NCBI RefSeq assembly: GCF_030817835.1
Contig: NZ_JAUSZR010000001.1
Span: 186,001 to 250,000, forward strand
DNA from: Pseudarthrobacter sp. W1I19
GTDB lineage: Bacteria > Actinomycetota > Actinomycetes > Actinomycetales > Micrococcaceae
Length of the DNA stretch: 64,000 nucleotides
Reading direction: 5' to 3'
Shown in pieces: positions 41,625 to 48,934 of the stretch (within the stretch, counting starts at the first letter, position 1; each line of letters opens with the position of its first letter). Position numbers and translations under genes: made by a program. Below the pieces are notes generated by a model. That model was not told the DNA's origin. It ran no database searches and saw nothing but the letters and a program-made list of their open reading frames with translations.

Positions 41625-42245
41625 ATGTTCGTCAAAGTGTGTGGTCTCAGCACGCCTGAATCAGTCCGCGAAGCAGTTGATGCCGGGGCTGACGCCGTCG
41701 GTTTCGTCCTGACGGCGAGCCCCCGCGTGGTGTCGCCGTCCCAGGCGCACTCTTTGCTGGCGCACGTCCCTGCCGGGGTTTCGCCCATCGGCGTATTCCG
41801 CCATGAACCGGTGGCTGACGCCGTCGCTATTGCCCGCGCCGCCGGGCTGGAATGGATCCAGCTGCACGGCACGCGGTCCCGCGAGGACGTGGCCATGGTG
41901 CACGACGCCGGCATGAAGCTGATCAGGGCAGTCGCCACTGGTGCCGCTCCGGAGGAGTTCGAGGACTGGGGCGAGGACCTGCTGCTGATCGACGCCGCGG
42001 TGCCCGGCTCCGGTGAAGCCTGGGACTACGCCTCCGTGGCCGCACTGCCTGTACTTCAAGGCCGCCACTGGCTCCTGGCCGGGGGGCTGGACCCGGTCAA
42101 CGTGGGTAGCGCGTCAACAGCAGCCCATGCCTGGGGGGTAGACGTGTCCTCCGGTGTTGAAGCGTCCCGCGGCGTCAAGGACCTGGCCAAGATCCGCGCG
42201 TTTGTCCAGGCTGCCAAGGGCGCTGCCGCCCCGGTCAAGGCTTAG
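41625..42245 (+). CDS. trpF: Phosphoribosylanthranilate isomerase (TrpF-like)
   Basis: 206 residues, normal TrpF length. MFVKVCGLSTPESVREAVDAGADAVGFVL contains the catalytic Cys (KVCGL). SPIGVFRHEP, WIQLHGTRS, LLLIDAAVPGSG (candidate catalytic Asp) and WLLAGGLDPVNV with GVDVSSGVEASRGVKD complete the phosphate-binding barrel end. The reaction isomerises N-(5-phosphoribosyl)anthranilate in tryptophan synthesis. Many actinobacteria lack TrpF because PriA covers both HisA and TrpF reactions, so a stand-alone copy away from trp genes is notable. AGGAGCC precedes the ATG. Confidence 0.85.
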   Translation: MFVKVCGLSTPESVREAVDAGADAVGFVLTASPRVVSPSQAHSLLAHVPAGVSPIGVFRHEPVADAVAIARAAGLEWIQLHGTRSREDVAMVHDAGMKLIRAVATGAAPEEFEDWGEDLLLIDAAVPGSGEAWDYASVAALPVLQGRHWLLAGGLDPVNVGSASTAAHAWGVDVSSGVEASRGVKDLAKIRAFVQAAKGAAAPVKA

Positions 42246-42328
42246 TTCACCCGGTCCAGCCGGAGTTCAGGGGCCAGTCAGGGCAGGCCCCCATCCTTTT
42301 GTCAGACCCTCCGGGGCACAATGGGTGC

Positions 42329-42730
42329 ATGAAGACACTCCTCAACATCATCTGGCTGGTTTTCGGCGGTTTCTGGCTCGCGCTGGGCTATTTCGCCGCC
42401 GGTGTGATCTGCTGCCTGCTGATCGTCACCATCCCGTGGGGCATCGCCTCGTTCAGGATCGCGGCGTACACGCTGTGGCCGTTCGGCCGGATGGTGGTGG
42501 ACAAGCCTGGCGGCGCCGGGGTGTTCTCGCTCCTGGGCAACGTCATCTGGCTGCTGGTGGCGGGCATCTGGATCGCCATCGGCCATGTGGTCACCGCGTT
42601 TGCCATGGCTGTGACCATCATCGGCATCCCGCTGGCCATCGCCAACCTGAAGCTCATCCCGGTGTCACTGATGCCGCTGGGCAAACAGATCGTCCCCAGC
42701 AGCGCGCCGTTCGTGGCGACGTACCGGTAG
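42329..42730 (+). CDS. YccF domain-containing inner membrane protein
   Basis: 133 residues, two copies of the YccF motif: LLNIIWLVFGGFWLALGYFAAGVICCLLIVTIPWGIASFRIA and VFSLLGNVIWLLVAGIWIAIGHVVTAFAMAVTIIGIPLAIANLKL. Each has two helices ending in the IP(W/L)G/A element. Function unknown. CACAAT ends 6 nt before ATG 42329 and there is no ribosome-binding site, so it is likely leaderless; this also excludes the ten extra upstream codons. Confidence 0.9.
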   Translation: MKTLLNIIWLVFGGFWLALGYFAAGVICCLLIVTIPWGIASFRIAAYTLWPFGRMVVDKPGGAGVFSLLGNVIWLLVAGIWIAIGHVVTAFAMAVTIIGIPLAIANLKLIPVSLMPLGKQIVPSSAPFVATYR

Positions 42731-42770
42731 GCCCGCGTCCGGGTCCAGCCGGCGAAGTGCCGGGCCGGAC

Positions 42771-43157
42771 CTAGCCTGCCGCTTCGTCGGGCCGCAGTGC
42801 GCGCAGGATGCAGAACTCGTTCCCGTCCGGATCCGCCATCACCACCCAGGTGACGTCCGGGCCCTGGCCAACAGAAACGCGCTTGGCGCCAAGGGCTTCC
42901 AGCCGCGCCACCTCCGCGTCACGGTCCTTGGGCCGCAGGTCCAGGTGGACCCTGTTCTTGAGTTCCTTGCGCTCGGGCACTTTGAGGAAGAGCAGGTCAG
43001 GGGATACACCGTCTTCAGGGCTGCCAGCCGGCGGTTCGAGCACAATCTCGTCGTCCGCCTCGTAGGTTCGGCGCCACCCGAGCGCCTTTTCCCAGAAATC
43101 CGCGGGCACCTTCGGATCGGTGGAATCAATGCTGATGGCTTGGATACGCAGACTCAT
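42771..43157 (-). CDS. VOC family protein (glyoxalase-like)
   Basis: 128 residues, starting MSLRIQAISIDSTDPKVPADFWEKALGWR. Two beta-alpha-beta-beta-beta modules, with RVHLDLRPKDRDAEVARLEALGAKRV and WVVMADPDGNEFCIL as the second module. Vicinal-oxygen-chelate fold of the Glo_EDI_BRP-like-2 group, often annotated as bleomycin-resistance-like; the specific role is unknown. AACACT ends 6 nt before ATG 43157, again a leaderless pattern, so the 17 upstream in-frame codons are not used. Confidence 0.88.
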   Translation of the reverse strand: MSLRIQAISIDSTDPKVPADFWEKALGWRRTYEADDEIVLEPPAGSPEDGVSPDLLFLKVPERKELKNRVHLDLRPKDRDAEVARLEALGAKRVSVGQGPDVTWVVMADPDGNEFCILRALRPDEAAG

Positions 43158-43255
43158 CCGAGCAGTGTTGCATCCGGGAACGGGAGCCGTAAAGGGTTCG
43201 GCCGCCATCAGTCAGCCCCGCAATCCCGGCCGTGGAGACAGGGCGTGAATAGTCT

Positions 43256-44065
43256 TCAGCGCGGACTAAAGAACCCGTCCGCCAAAATGGCCACCGCATC
43301 ACTGCCGTCCAGTTCGGCGGCGATATCGACGTCGGCCGCGTAGCCCGCGCCGGACAATTCAAGTCCGCTGGCACATCCCTGCAGCATCTCCCGGAGCCGC
43401 GGCTCAGCGGCCTCGAACACCGCCGCGGCAGCCATGGCTTCCGGCGAATAGCCGTGGCGGCCAACCTCAGCCTCGTAACCGCCCTTGCCCGCAGCCGCGA
43501 GGCCGGCAATAAACGCTCCCGCCCCGATCTGGTCCTCCACGGCGGGACGGAGGGTGCCGTCCGGCCATCGTTCCCCGGCAGCCACCACGGCGATCACCGC
43601 GTCGGGCGGCAGATGGGCTGCCACCCAGGCTGCCGTTGCCCCCGCATTGCGCAGGCACACGGCGGCCACCAGCGGGACTTCACCGGCCAGTTCGTGGCAG
43701 AGGGCGGACCCGTTCGGCGATGGCAGCACCACGCGCTCCAGGGATTCCGCGGACCGGATGCTGGCGGGGGAGAGGCTGAGCCCGCCGCCGTTGCGGGGAC
43801 CTGCCAACTGTGCGTGGTGGTGGGCGGCGAAGTCCTCCGCCCGGGTGTCCTTCCAGGCAAAGGGGAAAATGTCGGCGCCCCGGTCCAGGGCCACGCTGAC
43901 GCACGTGCTGAAGGACAGGACGTCCACCACCACGGCAAGGTCCGCCCCGGCCGTGACTGTCCTGGCGCCGTCGAGCCCCCATTCCAGCCGGACCGTGTAG
44001 GCCAGCTGCCGGTGGGCGGCACTCGCGGTGACCGTGTGGCGGGGGTTGGAGGTGGGCGCGTTCAT
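43256..44065 (-). CDS. 2-phosphosulfolactate phosphatase-like protein (ComB family)
   Basis: 269 residues starting MNAPTSNPRHTV at 44065, where ATGA overlaps the stop of the upstream gene. ADLAVVVDVLSFSTCVSVALDRGADIFPF, VVLPSPNGSALCHELAGEVP, AVCLRNAGATAAWV, and AVIAVVAAGERWPDGTLRPAVEDQIGAGAFI are the ComB blocks. ComB acts in coenzyme M synthesis in methanogens; bacterial members are phosphatases of uncertain substrate, and no other sulfolactate genes are nearby. Coupling to the DUF4031-HD gene is the only context clue. Confidence 0.88.
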   Translation of the reverse strand: MNAPTSNPRHTVTASAAHRQLAYTVRLEWGLDGARTVTAGADLAVVVDVLSFSTCVSVALDRGADIFPFAWKDTRAEDFAAHHHAQLAGPRNGGGLSLSPASIRSAESLERVVLPSPNGSALCHELAGEVPLVAAVCLRNAGATAAWVAAHLPPDAVIAVVAAGERWPDGTLRPAVEDQIGAGAFIAGLAAAGKGGYEAEVGRHGYSPEAMAAAAVFEAAEPRLREMLQGCASGLELSGAGYAADVDIAAELDGSDAVAILADGFFSPR

Positions 44066-44931
44066 GCCAGCTCGCCCAACAGGTTCCGGTGCGCGGCGTC
44101 CAGCCACAGCTCCTTCGCCCGCAGCGTGTGGAACAGGGGGTCGAGTTCCAGCAGCTGACGGACGACGGCGGCGCGCCCGGCAGCGAAGTCGGCGTCGCCG
44201 ATGTGCGCATAATCCTGGCGGACATCCGCCACGTAGCGGGCATACTCGCCTGGTTCCCCGCCGAGGACGGAAAGGTCCGCGTCGCAGAGGAGGGCGCCGT
44301 CGTGGTCCCCTGGCCCGAGGCGGTGGCCCGACGTCAGCCGCACCAGCCGTGCCACCTCGGCAACCTCAGCCTCCGGCAGGCCCGCAGCGTCCAGCCGCTC
44401 CTCCGCGAGGCAGGCCGACTCCTCTTCATCCTGGTCCGCCACACCACGGTAAACGGCATCGTGGAACCAGGCTGCGAGCAGCACGGTGCGCGGCGGGTCT
44501 GCGGGATCCGTCAGCAGGTCGAGGGCTTCCAGTACAGAAAGCAGGTGCGTGCAGCCGTGGTACTTGCGGTGGGGTTCGCTCCAGCGGTCCAGGAGGTCCA
44601 GGAAGAGCGCGTCGTGGCCCGGCATGATGGCATCCCACCGGTTGAACAGCGGCACTTTGAGCGACTTGTTCCGCTGGCGGGCGGGGATGCGAAGGCCGCT
44701 GGCGATCAGCTTGCGGACCAGGACCCGGGCCTCAACGGGAACCGCTCCGGCGGCCACCAGGTCATCGTAGCGGCGCTCCGCCACGTCATAGTGGTCGCCG
44801 TCGAAGGCCCGCTCCGGGATACCCGCTGCGGCGGCGAAATCGTGCAGTTCCTCCAGCGACGAGTCCGACACCAAGTGTGAAAAGTGCGTTCCGTGGGCAG
44901 GCCAGAGCGGCGGATCGATGTAGACGGCCAT
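44062..44931 (-). CDS. DUF4031 - HD domain fusion protein
   Basis: 289 residues. Residues 1-75 are DUF4031 (MAVYIDPPLWPAHGTHFSHLVSD, FDGDHYDVAERRYDDLVAAGA). Residues 95-289 are an HD phosphohydrolase-like domain (YHGCTHLLSVLEAL, AAWFHDAVYRGVADQDEE, LLCDADLSVLGG), with the metal-binding His-Asp in AWFHDAVY. Possibly a nucleotide or sugar-phosphate hydrolase; not characterised. TAGACT ends 6 nt before the ATG, so this gene probably begins a leaderless two-gene transcript with the ComB-like gene. Confidence 0.88.
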   Translation of the reverse strand: MAVYIDPPLWPAHGTHFSHLVSDSSLEELHDFAAAAGIPERAFDGDHYDVAERRYDDLVAAGAVPVEARVLVRKLIASGLRIPARQRNKSLKVPLFNRWDAIMPGHDALFLDLLDRWSEPHRKYHGCTHLLSVLEALDLLTDPADPPRTVLLAAWFHDAVYRGVADQDEEESACLAEERLDAAGLPEAEVAEVARLVRLTSGHRLGPGDHDGALLCDADLSVLGGEPGEYARYVADVRQDYAHIGDADFAAGRAAVVRQLLELDPLFHTLRAKELWLDAAHRNLLGELA

Positions 44932-45041
44932 GGAGGAAGTCTAGTGCTGTCCCTCCAGCACGCGGTGCCTGGTGGAAGGTCGGTCCGAAAATACGGAGTG
45001 GAACTCGAAGAAGCACCGCACATGCGCCCTACACTGGTGAA

Positions 45042-45449
45042 ATGACAATCATCCGCGTTTCTGAGGCGGCCCGGTTCCTTGGCGTCAGTGACGATACTGT
45101 GCGCCGCTGGATGGACAATGGGTCGCTCACGCCGGTGAAGGACACCGGCGGCCGGCTTGCCGTGGATGGCCTCGAGCTCGCCCGGCATGCGCAGAAGCTC
45201 GCCCAGCTGCCGGACGATCCGCACCGGACCGGAAGCTCTGCACGGAACCGGTTCGTGGGCCTGGTGACCGGCATTACCGCGGACAAGGTCATGGCACAGG
45301 TGGAGCTCCAGTGCGGGCCTTTCCGGGTGGTGTCCCTGATGAGCAGTGAGGCTGTCCGGGACCTCGGACTGGAACTCGGCTCGGTGGCTACCGCTGTGGT
45401 CAAGGCCACCACCGTGATCATCGAGACGCCGCAGGGGAAGGCGCTGTGA
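45042..45449 (+). CDS. HTH-TOBE molybdate-binding regulator
   Basis: Start ATG 45042 (MTIIRVSEAARFLGVSDDTVRRWMDNG): TACACT ends 6 nt before it, a leaderless pattern, although the frame is open 55 codons earlier. 135 residues: an excisionase/MerR-type helix-turn-helix (1-50), a linker, and a TOBE/Mop domain (65-135, SARNRFVGLVTGITADKVMAQVELQCGPFRVVSLMSSEAV) that binds molybdate or tungstate. It functions like ModE. Its stop overlaps the modA start (GTGA), making it the first gene of the mod operon it presumably senses for. Confidence 0.9.
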   Translation: MTIIRVSEAARFLGVSDDTVRRWMDNGSLTPVKDTGGRLAVDGLELARHAQKLAQLPDDPHRTGSSARNRFVGLVTGITADKVMAQVELQCGPFRVVSLMSSEAVRDLGLELGSVATAVVKATTVIIETPQGKAL

Positions 45450-46255
45450 AAAGGGGTGCGCTGACAAAGGTGCCGTCTAAGAATCCCCGGAGGATCACCG
45501 CGCTGTTGGCGGCCGTTGCCTTGATGGTGGGGCTGGCGGGATGTTCTGCTGGTTCACCCGCCGGCAGCAGTGGCGGGGAAAACCTTACGGTTTTCGCCGC
45601 TGCTTCCCTCAAAGCCAGTTTCACCGAGCTGGCAAAGACCTACGAAGCCGCGCACCCGGGCACCACGGTCACCCTCAGCTTCGCCGGCTCGGCGGACCTG
45701 GCCACCCAGATCAGCCAGGGTGCCCCGGTGGACGTCTTCGTCTCGGCGGACACCAGGAACATGGACAAGCTGCAGCAGGCCGGGTTGGTGGACGGGGAAC
45801 CCCGCATTTTCGCCACGAACACCCTGGCCATTGCGGTCCCGCATGGCAACCCGGCAGCCATCCGTTTCTTCGCCGACCTGGCGAAACCGGGAATAAGGCT
45901 GGTCCAGTGTGCCCCGCAGGTCCCCTGCGGAGCAGCCTCCAGCGCCGTCGAACAGCAGACAGGAACGCAGCTTAGCCCGGTCAGCGAGGAAAATTCCGTG
46001 ACGGATGTGCTCGGCAAGGTGGTCTCCGGGGAGGCGGACGCCGGGCTGGTCTACGTCACCGACGTCAAGTCGGCAGCAGGAAAAGTGGAAGGCGTTGCCT
46101 TTCCTGAAGCGGCTGCTGCCGTTAACAGCTACCCGATTGCCGCGCTGGTTGGCAGCCGGAACGGTACGGCCGCGCAGGCCTTCCTGGACCTTGTGACCGG
46201 CGCGGAGGGCCAGCAGGTGCTGGCCGAAGCCGGTTTCGGCAGCGGCCGGCAGTGA
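45446..46255 (+). CDS. modA: Molybdate ABC transporter substrate-binding protein
   Basis: 269 residues from GTG 45446. Lipoprotein signal with lipid Cys33 (ALMVGLAGC). [26 protein letters not shown] (oxyanion-binding Ser near the N-terminus), [26 protein letters not shown] and [19 protein letters not shown] are ModA hallmarks. It captures molybdate outside the membrane and hands it to ModB-ModC. A Cys pair ([10 protein letters not shown]) is also seen in other actinobacterial ModA. Confidence 0.95.
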   Translation: MKRGALTKVPSKNPRRITALLAAVALMVGLAGCSAGSPAGSSGGENLTVFAAASLKASFTELAKTYEAAHPGTTVTLSFAGSADLATQISQGAPVDVFVSADTRNMDKLQQAGLVDGEPRIFATNTLAIAVPHGNPAAIRFFADLAKPGIRLVQCAPQVPCGAASSAVEQQTGTQLSPVSEENSVTDVLGKVVSGEADAGLVYVTDVKSAAGKVEGVAFPEAAAAVNSYPIAALVGSRNGTAAQAFLDLVTGAEGQQVLAEAGFGSGRQ

Positions 46256-46265
46256 GCGGCGCACC

Positions 46266-47111
46266 GTGAGCCACCCATACCGCGGCGTTCCCCGTTGGAC
46301 CTACTTTGTTGCGGTGCTGGCCGCAACGGTGGTGGTCCTGCCGCTGTTCGCCATGGTGGCCCGGGTGAATTGGGCAAACTTCCTTCCCCTGGTCACCTCC
46401 GAATCGGCAGTCTCCGCGCTGGGCCTGAGCCTGCGGACATCCGCGGCAAGCACGTTCCTGTGCATCGTCCTGGGGGTGCCGCTGGCCCTGGTCCTGGCCC
46501 GCGGCAGGTTCCGGCTGCAGGGGCTCCTGCGTTCGCTGGTGCTGCTCCCGCTGGTGCTGCCTCCGGTGGTGGGCGGCATCGCGCTCCTCTACACGTTCGG
46601 CCGTCAAGGCCTCCTGGGCCGGACACTGGAAGTCCTGGGCCTGCAGATCGCCTTCTCCACCACCGCCGTGGTCCTTGCCCAGACGTTTGTTGCCTTGCCG
46701 TTCCTCGTGGTCAGCCTGGAAGGTGCGCTGCGGACCGGCGGTGAACGGTATGAGGCCGTTGCGGCAACCCTGGGTGCCTCACCCGGACGGGTTTTCCGCC
46801 GCGTCACGCTGCCGCTGGTGCTGCCCGGGCTGGCGTCCGGCGCGGTACTGTCCTTCGCCCGCAGCCTTGGCGAGTTCGGTGCCACACTGACGTTCGCGGG
46901 CAGCCTCCAGGGGGTCACCCGCACCCTGCCGCTGGAAATATACCTGCAGCGCGAAACGGATCCGGACGCCGCCGTCGCCCTTTCCTTGGTGTTGGTTGCC
47001 GTGGCAGTCGCCGTGGTGGCACTCGCCTACCGGCGGCCTGCCGGCGGAGGAATGGCCTTCTGGAAGCAACGGACGACGACGGCTGCCGCAGCGGGCAGGG
47101 ACGTCCCGTGA
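46266..47111 (+). CDS. modB: Molybdate ABC transporter permease
   Basis: 281 residues from GTG 46266, about six membrane helices. [29 protein letters not shown] and the EAA-loop region [32 protein letters not shown], followed by [18 protein letters not shown], are typical of ModB. It forms the channel for molybdate. The gap to modA is 10 bp and it overlaps modC by 4 bp. Confidence 0.95.
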   Translation: MSHPYRGVPRWTYFVAVLAATVVVLPLFAMVARVNWANFLPLVTSESAVSALGLSLRTSAASTFLCIVLGVPLALVLARGRFRLQGLLRSLVLLPLVLPPVVGGIALLYTFGRQGLLGRTLEVLGLQIAFSTTAVVLAQTFVALPFLVVSLEGALRTGGERYEAVAATLGASPGRVFRRVTLPLVLPGLASGAVLSFARSLGEFGATLTFAGSLQGVTRTLPLEIYLQRETDPDAAVALSLVLVAVAVAVVALAYRRPAGGGMAFWKQRTTTAAAAGRDVP

Positions 47112-48226
47112 CGTTCACACTTGAGGCAGCCGTGCCCGGGCGGGGGTTCGACGTGGCCCTCAGCCTCGGACCCACGGAAACGGTCGCCGTGATGGGCCCG
47201 AACGGGGCTGGCAAATCCACGCTGCTGTCCGTCATAGCAGGCCTGCTGAAGCCGGACAGCGGCAGGGGCGAGCTCAACGGCCGCGCGCTGTTCGAGCTCT
47301 CGGGCGGCCGGGGTACGTGGACACCGCCGCATCACCGGGGCACCGCGCTGCTCGCCCAGGAACCGCTGCTGTTCCCGCACCTGAGCGCACTGGAGAACGT
47401 GGCTTTCGGGCCGCGCAGCGCCGGTGTATCCAGGAAACAGGCCAAGGCGGAGGCGCTGCACTGGCTCGCCGAGGTGGAAGCGCTGGATCTCCAGGCCAGG
47501 CACCCTGCCGAGCTGTCCGGCGGGCAGGCGCAACGTGTTGCCGTTGCCCGGGCGCTCGCCGCGGACCCCGGGCTCCTTCTCCTGGACGAGCCCATGGCGG
47601 CGCTGGACATCCACTCGGCGCCGCTTCTTCGCCGCCTGCTCAAACGGGTCCTGGCCGGACGGCAGGCCATCATCATTACCCACGACGTCCTGGACGCACT
47701 GATGCTGGCGGACCGGGTTGTCATCCTCGAGAACGGCGGGATCTCAGAAGAAGGCCCTACGCGTGAAATCCTCCAGCGGCCGCGCAGCCCGTTCGCGGCC
47801 GGGCTGGCAGGCCTGAACCTGCTGGCCGGAACCTTGGCCGGAGACGGGATCAGGACCGCCGAGGGCTGGACAGTTGCCGGCCACGTGGAGGACGGGTACG
47901 CCGAGGACGGGTACGCCGATGACCGGCGCCCGGAAGGCCGGGGCCGGGACGGGTACCCTGCCGCGGCGGAAGGCGACACGGCGGCGGTGGCTGTATTCCC
48001 GCCGTCGGCCGTTTCCGTATTCCTCAATGACGCGCACGGCAGCCCGCGCAATTCGTTTGAGGTTGCCATTACCGACCTCGAACCGCACGGCGACTTCATC
48101 CGGGTCAGGGCCGGAAGCCTCGCGGCGGACATCACTCCCGCTGCTTCCGCGGACTTGGGCCTGATTCCCGGCCTGAAGGTGCACTTCGTGGTGAAAGCAA
48201 CATCGGTGGTGGTGTACCCGGCCTAA
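47108..48226 (+). CDS. modC: Molybdate ABC transporter ATP-binding protein
   Basis: 372 residues from GTG 47108. Walker [20 protein letters not shown]-loop [13 protein letters not shown], signature [15 protein letters not shown], Walker [14 protein letters not shown]-loop [12 protein letters not shown]-terminal Mop/TOBE domain (about 305-372, [22 protein letters not shown]) senses molybdate. Between them is an odd acidic linker with a repeated [11 protein letters not shown] motif (bases 47890-47920) that is not part of either domain. It energises molybdate import. It is followed by a strong terminator at 48311. Confidence 0.95.
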   Translation: MTFTLEAAVPGRGFDVALSLGPTETVAVMGPNGAGKSTLLSVIAGLLKPDSGRGELNGRALFELSGGRGTWTPPHHRGTALLAQEPLLFPHLSALENVAFGPRSAGVSRKQAKAEALHWLAEVEALDLQARHPAELSGGQAQRVAVARALAADPGLLLLDEPMAALDIHSAPLLRRLLKRVLAGRQAIIITHDVLDALMLADRVVILENGGISEEGPTREILQRPRSPFAAGLAGLNLLAGTLAGDGIRTAEGWTVAGHVEDGYAEDGYADDRRPEGRGRDGYPAAAEGDTAAVAVFPPSAVSVFLNDAHGSPRNSFEVAITDLEPHGDFIRVRAGSLAADITPAASADLGLIPGLKVHFVVKATSVVVYPA

Positions 48227-48310
48227 GCCCTTCGCTGCGGGCAGCATTACAAACTTAGTCACATCAGTGACAGGCATCACAAGGACCGGTAAAATCGGCA
48301 AAGGGCGGGT

Positions 48311-48359
48311 AAAGCAACCGGCGGGCGGCTTCTGGGGGGAATCACCCGCCGGTTGCTTT
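48311..48359. terminator. Bidirectional terminator after modC
   Basis: AAAGCAACCGGCGGG (48311-48325) pairs perfectly over 15 bp with CCCGCCGGTTGCTTT (48345-48359). TTT/AAA lie at both ends, so it can serve modC on the plus strand and the YciI-type gene on the minus strand. The rest of 48227-48390 shows nothing else. Confidence 0.85.
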
Positions 48360-48390
48360 GTGGTCCTGGCAAGTGATGCCTTCCGCCGGC

Positions 48391-48726
48391 CTACATCCCG
48401 GGCAGGTCGAGCATTTCGTACAGCTGGATACTCGCGTCCGGCATCATCAGGTGCGGGTGCCCGTCCAGCAGTGCCTCGGCCCCGGCGAGGTCATCCGCCT
48501 GGAGGATGGTGTAGCCGCCCACTCCGGTATGGGCCTCTGACGAGCCGGTTGCGTTGATCTCCTTGCCGGTCCCAAGCGGAGTCCCCAAGTCCACGATGCC
48601 GTCGCCGGCGCGCTCGGCCCAGCTCATCCAGGCTTTCATCCCCTCCTGGGCCGCTTCCGGCGTACTTTCGGCCATCTGCGCCTGGGCTGATTGGGGTGCG
48701 GTGTAGAGAACAACAAACTTTTTCAT
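48391..48726 (-). CDS. YciI family protein
   Basis: 111 residues starting MKKFVVLYTAPQSAQAQMAE at 48726; the open frame extends 16 codons upstream without a ribosome-binding site. MKAWMSWAERAGDGIVDLGTPLG, GGYTILQADDLAGAEALLDGHPHL and IQLYEML fit the dimeric alpha/beta YCII/DGPF fold. Typical members use a conserved His-Asp pair; here the His is in DGHPHL. Role unknown. Divergent from clpB. Confidence 0.85.
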   Translation of the reverse strand: MKKFVVLYTAPQSAQAQMAESTPEAAQEGMKAWMSWAERAGDGIVDLGTPLGTGKEINATGSSEAHTGVGGYTILQADDLAGAEALLDGHPHLMMPDASIQLYEMLDLPGM

Positions 48727-48880
48727 TGCTTGTCCCGTCTGCAGTGCGCCGGCGGCACCATCCGCCCCGGTCACAAGCCGATCCTAGGAGGAATCGGCAG
48801 CGATGGAAACGGAATTTTCCACACCTCGATGGCCTTGGTTCGCTGTGGGCAAACAGGAAATAAAAAACACCCCAACCAAA

Positions 48881-48909
48881 GTTGAGCGTAGTAGACTCAA
48901 CCCTAAGAT
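48881..48909 (+). promoter_or_regulatory. HAIR element and promoter of clpB
   Basis: GTTGAG-N9-CTCAAC (48881-48901) matches the HspR-bound HAIR inverted repeat (CTTGAGT-N7-ACTCAAG), with GTTGAGC / ACTCAAC arms 7 nt apart. The left arm contains the -35 TTGAGC (48882-48887), and TAAGAT (48904-48909) is the -10 at 16-nt spacing. HspR binding would therefore block the promoter, the known heat-shock scheme for actinobacterial dnaK and clpB. No hspR gene is in the window. Confidence 0.82.
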
Positions 48910-48934
48910 CGGATTTCCCTGAAAGGAGCTCTCT

